Assembly: GCA_015501585.1 (NCBI GenBank)
Contig: JADNRY010000026.1
Coordinates: 186,001 to 250,000 of the forward strand
DNA: 64,000 nt
Origin: Rhodocollybia butyracea
Lineage: Eukaryota > Basidiomycota > Agaricomycetes > Agaricales > Omphalotaceae
Direction: 5' to 3'
Shown here: one piece after another, positions 46,991-55,941 of the stretch
Layout: each line of letters starts with the position of its first letter
How positions within the stretch are numbered: position 1 is the first letter of the stretch
Position numbers and translations under genes: made by a program
The notes under the pieces: model-generated
Databases searched by the model: none
What the model saw: the letters and a program-made list of their open reading frames with translations, nothing else
What the model was told of the DNA's origin: nothing

Positions 46991-47050
46991 TGGCAATAAA
47001 CCCGCCCACTTCCAATTATCTGGCAATAAACCCGCCCACTTCCAATTATC
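46991..47050. repeat. tandem duplication, 30-bp unit, 2 copies
   Basis: 46991-47020 and 47021-47050 are identical (start TGGCAATAAACCCGCCCACT). Confidence 0.9.
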
Positions 47051-47640
47051 AGAACCCATTGGGTTCTTGGACTTGTCCATTTGGAAAAGCGGCCAAGTCA
47101 AAACGAGCCTGAAGGCGACTCAGCTGTCCGTAAACTTGTGAAGATGGTTAGATTGAAAATTACTTGATTTAAAAGCACAAAAGCCAACGCGAAAAGAAGT
47201 CTAGTTCTAGCATGTGATATTTTTTTAGAAATTTATCTGATCTATTCAGAAATTCCTCGATTTTCTCAGATATATGCGGAAATTCTCATTGTAGGTTTTG
47301 ACTGGGCCTAAGACCTTGGTTTATTGTGAACTCATATTCTGAACGCAGGCATTTTTGACGGATTAAATTTTGCCTAGAACCCCAGCTATGACCGAAATTT
47401 GCTTGTACGTTGTACATATACATATACAAGCCACAAAAGTTGTTGCTGTTTTTCTTTAATGTATCGACCACTTCAAAGCCCGCTACACAAATCCTCATCC
47501 CCCATCCTCCTATACGTCAGTAAACATCGCTTAAGTATAAGCGTGGGAACATGTGGGCGACTTCACCTATCTTGTCCGGAGTACTACGCGGAGAAGGCGA
47601 TTGTCGCCGGGATTCGCAGAATGCAGACCTGTCAGAAGGC

Positions 47641-48290
47641 GTAGGCGGCGCCAATTAATTTCCATGCTGTAAGGTGAGGGAGGGAGGGTGGAAAGGAGGA
47701 GAAGGGAGGAATGGTACGTATATCAAGGCAAAGAGTGATTATAGGTAATTATTCACCTACATATGGAGTATGTTTCTAGTATATTAAGTTCGCTTGCCGA
47801 GGTTGAGTCTGCCTAGGGGAAACAGTAGTGATTTTGAGGTGAATTCAAGGTGAATTCTTGACTCTGTCCCCTTTCCCCTGCTTTTTTTCGTTTGTTCTGA
47901 CTGGCTGTTGCTAATACAGCTACCTCGTCCTCCTCACTGGGTTCTAATATGCACCCCCGGTGGGAAGAGATACATGAAGATGTCGGATCCCCGGGCATGC
48001 CAACTCCCTTGGGCTTGTGCAGCAGTTTGACCATTGATGGCTTGGGAGTATGTGAGGGCGTCAAAAACGCAATGGGTGGGGGTGGGGGTTGTGTGGTGGT
48101 GAGTGCTCTACGATTGGCTCCCCGGTTGGCTCCTAATTCCTATGTAACTCCTTCGTCCGCTTACAAAGCCTGCTGTTTTTTTTTTGTTCGGCTGATTGTT
48201 TATTCGTTTCGTTTTACGACGGTTTGTTGTTGTGTGATCATTGATATCGTATCTTCCTATTGTTTGTATTTTTGACATTGTTAGTCTAGC
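47641..48290 (+). pseudogene. decayed cation/proton exchanger fragment, copy C
   Basis: ACGTATATCAAGGCAAAGAG (the YIEAKS region), then after about 190 nt CTACCTCGTCCTCCTCACTG (the YLVLLTG helix) and GGCTTGTGCAGCAGTTTGA match copies A and B in the same order. Only this 3' portion is present and it is not open. It shows where the foreign DNA sits in copy A. Confidence 0.6.
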
Positions 48291-48540
48291 GAGGAATGAG
48301 CCGACTTGGAGAGAAAAAAGAAAGAAAGCAAATCCGCTGTTAACTCCCTCTTCCAAAAATCCCTTAAGGGAAACGCATTGAGTTGAGGCTGATATCGTAT
48401 CTTTCTATTGTTTCTATTTTTGACATCGTTAGTCTAGCGAGGAATGAGCCAACTTAGAGAGAAAGAAGAAAGAAAGAAAATCCGCTGTTAACTCCCTTTT
48501 CTGAAAATCCCTTCTTAATGGGGAATGCAGAGTCGAGGCT
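48243..48540. repeat. tandem duplication of about 148 bp
   Basis: 48243-48391 and 48392-48540 align over their whole length, both starting GATATCGTATCTT and carrying AGTCTAGCGAGGAATGAGCC. The unit is the 3' flank of the exchanger repeat. Confidence 0.85.
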
Positions 48541-50169
48541 TCAGGCTGCCGCCTGATTCCCAGTATAATTTTTGCTTGGTTACTCTCGGGAGATTCAGCA
48601 GTAACACCGACAACTCTTTGTTACCAAACAATCACATATTCCCTTAACAAACTGCTTCGCATTCGGGGCCTGGGTCTGACTGCAAGGATCTGTCTTCAAT
48701 ATCATGGCAAAAGAAGCCTCTATTGCATCCAAGCCGTGCCCCTTCTGTTGCCGTTCTTGAAAATAGTTCATTAAAATAGTGCTCTCTGAGCCACCAATTA
48801 CTTGCCTATCTAAGTCTTTAATTACTCAAATCCACGCACCCCATGGCATGGCTGCTTAAATGCGCCTAAAGGCAACGGTAATACTTATATGCTACACTTT
48901 CTGCGAAAATCACGCCAGCATGAATGCAGACTGATAACAGGAGGATTCTTGTATGAAGCCGGGTCTTCCTGTTGTTTGTCCTCCGGGGGATAGAGAACGT
49001 ATCCGTCGGCGTTAAGCACCTTAAAAATATTAGTAACCGATGGTACTCAGCTCCTGCCAAATGGCGCTCAAACAAAAAAAGCCAGTCCCTCTGAAAAACA
49101 TCATTTGCATTTTGAAGAGGATGTGGTCATAGCAATGAAGATCCAGAACTGGGGCTCCGACAATCACAAGTAAAGTACTAAGCGCTAAGCATCGAGCTTG
49201 AGTTCATCCATTCCTTCTATTATTTGGGCGCATTGAAGATGATATCGATAGACTCGGTATAGCATCAAAGGCATAGTTTTCGTAGGGACACAGCAAAGCA
49301 GGTTATGGATAGTGATGATAACGAAGGGTAGGATTCCAGGGAAAATGTTTGGATTCACAGAATACGGTGTGTTTCGAGCAAGGTTTCGAGTTTCGGTTGG
49401 ATGAGGGACCAGATAGACGATACGAGGAAATGAGCAATTTTACAAGAACAAGAAGGGAACAAGGAAAATCTTCCATCATATATCTAACATTGCTGAAGCG
49501 CTGATATATCTGTTAGCTCACCTTTTATTCTACATAAATCACCCACACTGGCATCCTGGCACTCAACTCCATAAGGCGTCCTGGACACCGCAATATAAAA
49601 CTAGTCATTTTCCAATACCATATCCAACGATATCTGTGACAAAGAATAGAGGATGTCCTAGTGGATGTCGATGAAGACGAGGTGGACAAAGGGCTGAAGC
49701 CATTTCGTAAGGAGGACCCGTAATTCCAGCCGCGCGGAAACGGATCGTTGAAGCCAGGGATATCGATGAGATCTTGAGAGTACGGGAGGGATCTATCCAA
49801 AACCTGAGAGACTCGATATAAACATCAACTTAACAGAAGAGAAATAAAACATGAAACTCACTGTCTAACGAGCAAAACGAAATTGTCGTATGGTGAACAT
49901 ACCTCAACGTCTTGGGCGGTAGCACAGGTTGGGATTCTGTTTTGGCCAAGGATGACAGGGCTAAGACATGGTCTTACATGTTGAGCTGAGACTTGTGTCA
50001 TTGCATCTGCGAAGCGACATTGTGGCAGGCAGAGGATAGCTATGCCGTTTCGGCATTGAACATTGACGGCGCTTATCAACTTCCCAATGAGGCAAATGCA
50101 GCCACAAACTTTACATAAGCGTTGCATAACGCTCTCACAGCAATTAGCCGATATATTTGGGCTACATCT
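48541..50169. other. spacer with possible minus-strand exons
   Basis: Minus-strand open pieces at 50127-49858 (starting MQRLCKVCGCICLIGK) and 49800-49525 (DRSLPYSQDLIDIPGFNDPF) could be exons of one small gene, but no splice model gives a recognisable protein. The Cys spacing does not fit hydrophobins. Confidence 0.3.
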
Positions 50170-50181
50170 TCAGTAAAAAGT

Positions 50182-50268
50182 ACTGCTTTAGTGTAGTGGT
50201 TATTGCGTCATGCTTGTTGTAATAAGCTTGAGGCTAGCTGTTCAATTCTTGCTTTCGGCAATTTTTTT
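50182..50268 (+). other. tRNA-like head of a repeat, with T-run terminator
   Basis: TAGTGTAGTGG (50189-50199) is an A box and GTTCAATTC (50240-50248) a B box; seven T residues (50262-50268) follow, a pol III terminator. The T-arm does not pair well, so it is a tRNA-derived repeat rather than a tRNA gene. TTTCTCCGTT follows as in the 25.8-kb copy. Confidence 0.5.
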
Positions 50269-50289
50269 CTCCGTTATACAACTTTGCTA

Positions 50290-50399
50290 GCTAGCCGCTA
50301 GCGTTAGGTTAGGTTAGGTCGTTAGGGTTTTTACGCCCGCGCGCAGCGCGGGTTGTTTAGGGTTCGGGTTGGGTCAGTTAAAGTTCGGGGCTGGGTCAG
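50290..50399. repeat. hairpin/TTAGGG-like body of the tRNA-headed repeat, left part
   Basis: GTTAGGTTAGGTTAGG-like runs alternate with the hairpin CCCGCGC-GCA-GCGCGGG (~50337-50353). The Gypsy element inserted at its end; GTCAG (50395-50399) is the target duplication and the body continues at 63853. Confidence 0.65.
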
Positions 50400-50599
50400 T
50401 GTAAGGCCTCTACGAGGCATTGCTTAATTCACACGAGTGAACACGACAAGCTTTATAGCATGTAGTGTACCAGTATAAAAGAAGACTTACTTATGTAAGT
50501 CATACGGTATGCAGTATATAGAAAAAATGAATATATTGAATATAAAGAAATTAAATGGCGACACAGCGCCTTAAGACCAGTAACGGCATAGCCGTTACA
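50400..50599 (-). repeat. Gypsy 3' LTR
   Basis: 200 bp, paired with 63654-63852 and differing at only about 5 positions. Contains the palindrome TAACGGCATAGCCGTTA at its outer end on the minus strand. Confidence 0.93.
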
Positions 50600-50610
50600 C
50601 CCTCCCCCAC
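50600..50610 (-). other. polypurine tract
   Basis: On the minus strand GTGGGGGAGGG directly precedes the 3' LTR, as needed for plus-strand DNA priming; it fixes the element's orientation. Confidence 0.85.
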
Positions 50611-50704
50611 AAGACAAGCTTCACAGAAGCGAGGCGATGATCTAGATGGATAGGAGACTCCAGTGTTGGCGTAACGCGGGGCGCCTCGAAGGTTGGCATA
50701 ACCT

Positions 50705-52948
50705 TCAAGACTCACATCTCATCCATCTGCTGAACGGCTTCAGCGGACATAGGTGCTGCTTCGGTGGAAGGAGCGGTGGATGTAGCGGGCACTGCAGCAG
50801 AAGATGCAATGCTGGCTGAATTGTTTGCCACGACGGGGGTGGCGTTATGTGCAAACGACGTTGTCGTTGCGGATGTAGTTGGGGAGCGACTGCCCCTGTG
50901 TTGCTTGAAGAGGCTGTATTTGAAACAGCGTTGTTATGAATGTGTGCATTTATAACTTGTGCGGGGCCAGGAACAATTCCTACCCCAGGAACCCAGTAGT
51001 CTTCGTTGTACCCTAATGGTAGGCGTACATTTGAAGTGAAGCTAGCGCGTAACACGTTAGCGGCGAATATTACGTCCGAGTTACTCGGTGCGTATGAATA
51101 TACCCAATTAGCAGCGTAAAATGCTGCGTCCTTGATGTCTGCGACCGTCAGCCCTTGTTCAGCGAAGAACCTTGCCACAGACAGCATGGTGGCGTTGAAC
51201 GAGTTGTCAAACACAATTGGAGGGACAGGTGTCCCAGTAGCAATAGTAATTTGGCCACTAGTGACCAAATTGTTATAATAGTTTGGCCAAAGTATAACTT
51301 CAGCCGCCAACAAATAATATCACGCAGCAACATGAGGTGGTGTATTAGCAGGCATGGTTGGCCTGCGGGAGGTTACCAATATGCGTCCTCGAAGAGTACG
51401 CATACTGATAGCTTTATCAGAACGGCGCCGGTATATGCCGGCTAAAGGAGTTTTAGCCCCAGAGGGCTAGCGGGTAAGCAGCCCATTCCTCAGGTGAGGA
51501 CAGCCGCGTTGGATTGCGCACACTAGGCGCATTGATATTGGCAGTAGTGTCATGAGACCCTTCTACCACTATCTGCATGGGGGCTGGGGCTTTGCCCTTG
51601 CGTGGTTTCATGCTTGGATTGGCCGTATCGTTGTCGATACGAGCATTGTCTCGCTCGAGTGCTTCTCGAGCTTTGCATTTGGTGGCTGCTTCATGCACAA
51701 AATCGGCGATGAACCAATTTGCGGCAAGACAATGTTGCCATTCTGATCGCTCCGATGGATCAATCTTGTTCACTTCTCGCATTATACTTGCGAGGAGATG
51801 ATGAATCCTCCATAGCCTACCGCGGGGTACGCCGCATCTCTGGGCTAGGGCAGGATCACAAAGGTACCTTAGGTACCAGATTACCTCCAACTGATTAGTT
51901 GGATTAAGTGCTTTTGTTGACTTGTCCATTTGGACAGATTGCGCATTGGACACGGATATAGGGATCGGTAAACGACAATTGTCGTTTGCCTCGGTGTTGT
52001 TGGCATCAATGCCATATCTAACCCAATGGTCAGACGCAAAGTAACCACCGTCCTCCCTCCTATGAGGAGAACTGGTAGTTCTGCAACGGGTCCAGGCACC
52101 TCAGGTGCCAGGACGGCGGATGTATCAACTGCAACTGGTGCAGTCATGGGATCCTGGTCCATAGGTCCAGAATCATTGCCAGCGGGTTCATCTGCTGGGT
52201 ATTTGCTCTCTTCTGAGGGCGATCGTTCGACACAACAACACTTGCCGGACTGGCTTGCATCTCTGTAATGAGGAGAGCCTCAACCGCGTCGAGAACTCTC
52301 TTCTTTTTGTCGGAGGTCATTGACCTCATCTCTTATTCTATTGTACTCTACTTGTAGAGCACGATGATCTTGTAACAGATTGTCGTAGTCACACTGCGTA
52401 TCACGCAAGCGACGGTCGAGTTTATCGACGTCTCGTTTTGCGGCACCTAGTTTCAAAGCTAGGTTGACCGCTGATTCAGCGTCTTCTTGCTGCAGAGCAG
52501 CAGGTGGGTTGATACTGTGCGTGTGATAACGCGCCAGATCTTCGCTAGCCGCTGTCCAACATCGGTCGGCGTTACCAACGGCTTGTAAGCTGTGGTCTAT
52601 GAAAGCCCTACATACAGGGCATGCGGGGCTAACCCCATCCGCTCCATGTATTACACAATGTAGGTTTGGATGGAATGTCCAGCCTACTTGTGATATTTGA
52701 CTGGCGTAGCCAGTTGTAAGTGTAGGTTGTGCCATAGGCACACCATGATGCACGGTATTACCCGTCGCGTTGAATGCGGGCCCTTGCTGCGTTTGCAGCT
52801 GGGCAGGGTATGCGGAGTGGCGTGGTTCCGGTGGGTGCATGATGGCGTCGTTTGACCCATCGTTGTTGTTTTCGTCGCTTCGCGACGCGTCCTGACTGAT
52901 TATAGCTCGTTTTACGGGCATTTTGTCTTTGGCGTTGCCAGAAGACAT
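50705..52948 (-). pseudogene. extra gene of the Gypsy element, between integrase and 3' LTR
   Basis: Three minus-strand pieces follow one another in shifting frames: 52948-52280 (222 codons, MSSGNAKDKMPVKRAII; CVIHGADGVSPACPVC; coiled coil from AVNLALKLGAAKRDVDKL), about 52330-51453 (PPGD-rich linker, then MDKSTKALNPTNQLEVIWYL and REALERDNARIDNDTANP) and 51313-50717 (MLAAEVILWPNYYNNL, FFAEQGLTVADIKDAAFYAA, ending AVQQMDEM just before the polypurine tract). Together this would be a protein of about 650-700 residues. It has no signal peptide or membrane helix, so it is not an obvious envelope. The family is not recognised. Frameshifts near 52290 and 51950 and further breaks downstream make this copy non-functional. 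Confidence 0.6.
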
Positions 52949-53146
52949 GGTGGTCGAGAATTAAGGAAAAGTTGGAAAACATTCCTACTTTTTATTAACC
53001 GGCCTCAAGGCAAAGCGATCGGCTACAGTCATATTATGACACAGCCACTCATACATTGATCTTTAGATCAACGTATCCGATTTGGAAGTAATACTTCCTT
53101 GGAATTTAGGCGCTAGTTTGCATAGTAACTATGCAATTAGGCGCTG

Positions 53147-54674
53147 TTAGATTTGTGTTTGCGGTAGATGACACCAGTCATCTACTGCTTGTAGTTCTAG
53201 ATATCTGTCTAGAGCTGTTAAATCCTTACAATTATTGTAAGTTTTGGTGGTAATATTGCCTAGGTTCCATTTGACTTGGAACATGAGTTTTCGACCATCC
53301 CAATGATGGTCAATTATCTCATCAACAAGCCATTCCACAGTGGACGGTTCTCCGAAATCGTATGGTTCCGCAACGGAACACATAGGAAATAGTGCATCAT
53401 CATTTGGATGGTGCTTTCGCAATAGACTTGCGTGGAAGTTATTATGAATTCCACGCTTAGCCAACTCCATTGGCAGACCTACTCGATAATTCGAGGAGTC
53501 TTCATGTACCTCAACAATGGGGTATGGTCCAATGAACTTGGGAAGTAGCTTAGAGGCCCTCCCCCTCGGCAAGTTCAAATTTTTAGTCGAAAGATACACT
53601 AAATCATTTAGTTGAATCTCCGGCTCTTGTCGTCTACGCTGATTAGCGTGATAGACTTGATATACGTGTGATTCTATAATCGCGTCGTGAGCATCTTGCA
53701 GGTGCTGTAATGCACGATCTGCAAATTCATGAACACCTGGTGGTGTTTGAGTACCGCTGGGTACTTCGCGAATCATGGAAGGCATGTACCCTCCATCGAG
53801 TTCAAAGGGTGCATACCCTGTGCTTTCGTTGATACTGGAGTTCAACGCGAACTCCATTAGTGGACATTTGTCCACCCAATTCTTCTGGTCGGCATCGACC
53901 ATAGTGCGAAGAATTTGTCCAATGGACCTATTCACTCGCTCAGTAATTCCATCCGTTTGTGGATGGAACGAAGTAGACATTAGGAGCTTAGCTCCTAGTA
54001 AATGATGAACTTCACGCCACCAGCGTGAAGTAAACTTCGGGTCTCTATCAGAGACTATAGACTTTGGTAATCCGTGAAGTCTTACAATCTCCTTGACGTA
54101 GATCCATGATAACTGCGTTGCAGTTATTGTTGTTTTTACAGGTATTACATGTACCCGCAAAGTTAATCGACAGATGACTACCCAAAGGTAGTCGTATCCT
54201 TGTGATTCAGGGAATGGACCAATGAAGTCCATTCCGATTGATTCCCATGATTTCATGGGTATCGGTAGTGTATGTAGGAGGCCAGTTGGCATCCTATTAG
54301 TAGTTTTGGCGCGTTGACATTCAACGCATGCCTTACAAAATTCCTCGATGTTACTGTTGACCCTTGGCCACCAGTACCATCGGCGGATGTAATCGGAGGT
54401 TTGTTGACCTCCGAAGTGTCCTAATACTTCATGGGCTTGTTCGGCGATTATGCCTCTCAAGCTCTGTCCTTTAACAGTTTTACCTTTAGGAATGCAAAGA
54501 ACTTTTTCTTTGCCTTGGTTTACAGTGTATATGAGGCCGTTCTCGACTGAGAATGGCTTATGGTGCTCAGTACTATTGATCACTTTTGAGAATAATGGAT
54601 CATTAGCATAGCAACGCTTAATGTTCTTTATAAAATCATCCTTTTCGGCATGACTAGCAAGCGGTTCTTCACCT
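53147..54674 (-). pseudogene. Gypsy integrase with chromodomain-like C-terminus
   Basis: Zinc-binding part (HEVLGHFGGQQT, CKACVECQRAKT), then the catalytic core with D in GMDFIGPFPES, D in IVSDRDPKFTS and E in TDGITERVNRS, then FELDGGYMPS and RGIHNNFHASLLRKHH. The end VEWLVDEIIDHHWDGRKLMF with QVKW and a final ALDRYLEL looks like a diverged chromodomain, which guides chromoviruses to heterochromatin. About 500 codons are open without a break. It is cut off from RNase H by the solo LTR at 54680-55936. Confidence 0.9.
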
Positions 54675-54872
54675 CTTGCTGTTATGACCTGGATCTAAAT
54701 CCTATACACCCAATCTTTTTTCTTCTGTAACCAACTATGAACACTATCATTAATACTTCTACTTAACATTTTACATTCATTAGTTATTCAACACCATTTG
54801 GGTTAATGCTGCACACATTCTTCCAGAACACCAGAATGATCTTTAACAGTCACTGCACAGTCTGCACAGTCA

Positions 54873-55143
54873 TGACATCATTCTAGCTCCACAACTATGA
54901 TGTCATCTTGCTACTCCACAATCATGATGTCATTCCATTGCTCCGCAGTTATGATATCACATCACTGCTCCACAGCTATGACATCATTGCATAGCCTCTT
55001 TACATCAATGACTCAATATCAGTCATTGCACAGCCAGATATCTGAGTCAACTATGGTTCCGCATACATGACTCAATATTAGTCATTGCACAGCATTACAT
55101 AGTCAGACTGACTCATCCGCAGTATTTCCGCAGTTATGACTCA
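54873..55143 (+). promoter_or_regulatory. cluster of ten bZIP-type sites in the solo LTR
   Basis: TGACATCA or its complement TGATGTCA at 54873-54880, 54898-54905, 54925-54932 and 54979-54986, with the variant TGATATCA at 54952-54959. Then TGACTCA or TGAGTCA at 55009-55015, 55043-55049, 55068-55074, 55109-55115 and 55137-55143. TGA(C/G)TCA is the Gcn4/AP-1 core; TGACATCA resembles ATF/CRE-type sites. They lie 50-320 bp upstream of the TATA box. Confidence 0.65.
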
Positions 55144-55190
55144 AATCTAGTCATTCCGCAGCATTTCCTAACTAGTACACATTGCACAGT

Positions 55191-55198
55191 ATATAAGT
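55191..55198 (+). promoter_or_regulatory. TATA box of the solo LTR
   Basis: TATATAAG, with the bZIP-type sites on its upstream side; it would place transcription start near 55220-55230. Confidence 0.55.
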
Positions 55199-55297
55199 AG
55201 TCTAGATTTACCAATGTACGTTAGACGTATTATTTTTCTTAAATCCAAACCCCCACTTGTTTGCTGTTATCACTTGTGTGAATCACCAGACCAACTC

Positions 55298-55744
55298 ATT
55301 GTATATTGTTGAGCTATCTCCAAGTTACAATACACATTTATACATCTTGTTGAGCTAACTCCAAGTTGTATCCACTAACATTCACCTGTTGAGCTATCTC
55401 CTAGTGAATACTTCTTTAATTGCCACTTGTTGAGCTATCTCCGAGTTGCAACTTCCTATTACTTGTTGAGCTATCTCCAAGTATTAGACATCACACTCAC
55501 TATTACTTGTTGAGCTATCTCCGAGTACTAGACACCACACTCACTATTACTTGTTGAGCTATCTCCAAGTACTAGACACCACACTCACTATTACTTGTTG
55601 AGCTATCTCCGAGTACTAGACACCACACTCACTACTACTTGTTGAGCCATCTCCGAGTATTAGTTCTGATTCATATTACTGCTTGTCGAGCCATCTCCAA
55701 GGGTAATCTTATTATTATTTGTCGAGCTATCTCCAAATAATAAC
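55298..55744 (+). repeat. array of eleven hairpins with conserved loop and covarying stems
   Basis: The core GTTGAGCTATCTCC (variants GTCGAG, CTAACTCC, CCATCTCC) starts at 55308, 55349, 55388, 55429, 55465, 55509, 55553, 55597, 55641, 55685 and 55721. Each core is flanked by arms that are complementary to each other but differ between copies: ATTGTA/TACAAT, ATACA/TGTAT, ATTCAC/GTGAAT, TTGC/GCAA, TACTT/AAGTA, ATTAC/GTAAT and AAATAATAA with its complement. Inside the core GAG pairs with CTC over CTAT. Some copies have G opposite T, allowed in RNA. Four central units have a 44-bp period; the others are 36-41 bp apart. Confidence 0.8.
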
Positions 55745-55941
55745 TTCTGTGAGTTTCGTATTACAAACTAGTTACTAACTTTACTTGAGCCTAGTTGTTT
55801 GAGTATATATTTTTTGCCTAGCGGTTTCAACGAACGGAAAGGCTTGCTCTATAATCTCATTAATTTCTCTTATCATTTTTACTGCCGAGTTACGTACTGT
55901 GAAGGTTTGGACGAGACTATTGATCGAGTCATAACACTTGC

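Larger units (their letters stand above)
45863..47640. other. non-coding spacer with short tandem repeats
   Basis: Contains the 20-bp and 30-bp tandem repeats listed separately and an inverted partner (near 47290-47320) of the repeat end at 36645. No coding signal is supported. Confidence 0.4.
54680..55936 (+). mobile_element. solo LTR (1257 bp) nested in Gypsy pol
   Basis: Begins TGTTATGAC and ends GTCATAACA, a 9-bp terminal inverted repeat with TG...CA ends. The 5-bp target duplication CTTGC flanks it (54675-54679, 55937-55941). The pol frame is continuous from RNase H to integrase across the insertion site once the insert and one duplication copy are disregarded, which confirms the borders. 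It holds no ORF. TATATAAG at 55191-55198 suggests plus orientation; upstream are ten bZIP-type sites, downstream the hairpin array. The internal part of the parent element is absent, so it arose by LTR-LTR recombination. The parent family is not in this window. Confidence 0.93.

Noticed and set aside
49858..50127. Class I hydrophobin on the minus strand (Cys-rich small ORF)
   Set aside because: The C-CC-C-C-CC-C spacing is absent and there is no signal peptide.
50705..52948. An envelope gene in the Gypsy element
   Set aside because: The position fits, but there is no signal peptide, furin-type site or membrane helix.
55465..55654. Regular 44-bp repeat units looking like a CRISPR array
   Set aside because: The sequence between the cores is nearly the same in the central units, there are no diverse spacers, no cas genes, and the array sits inside an LTR of a eukaryotic retrotransposon.
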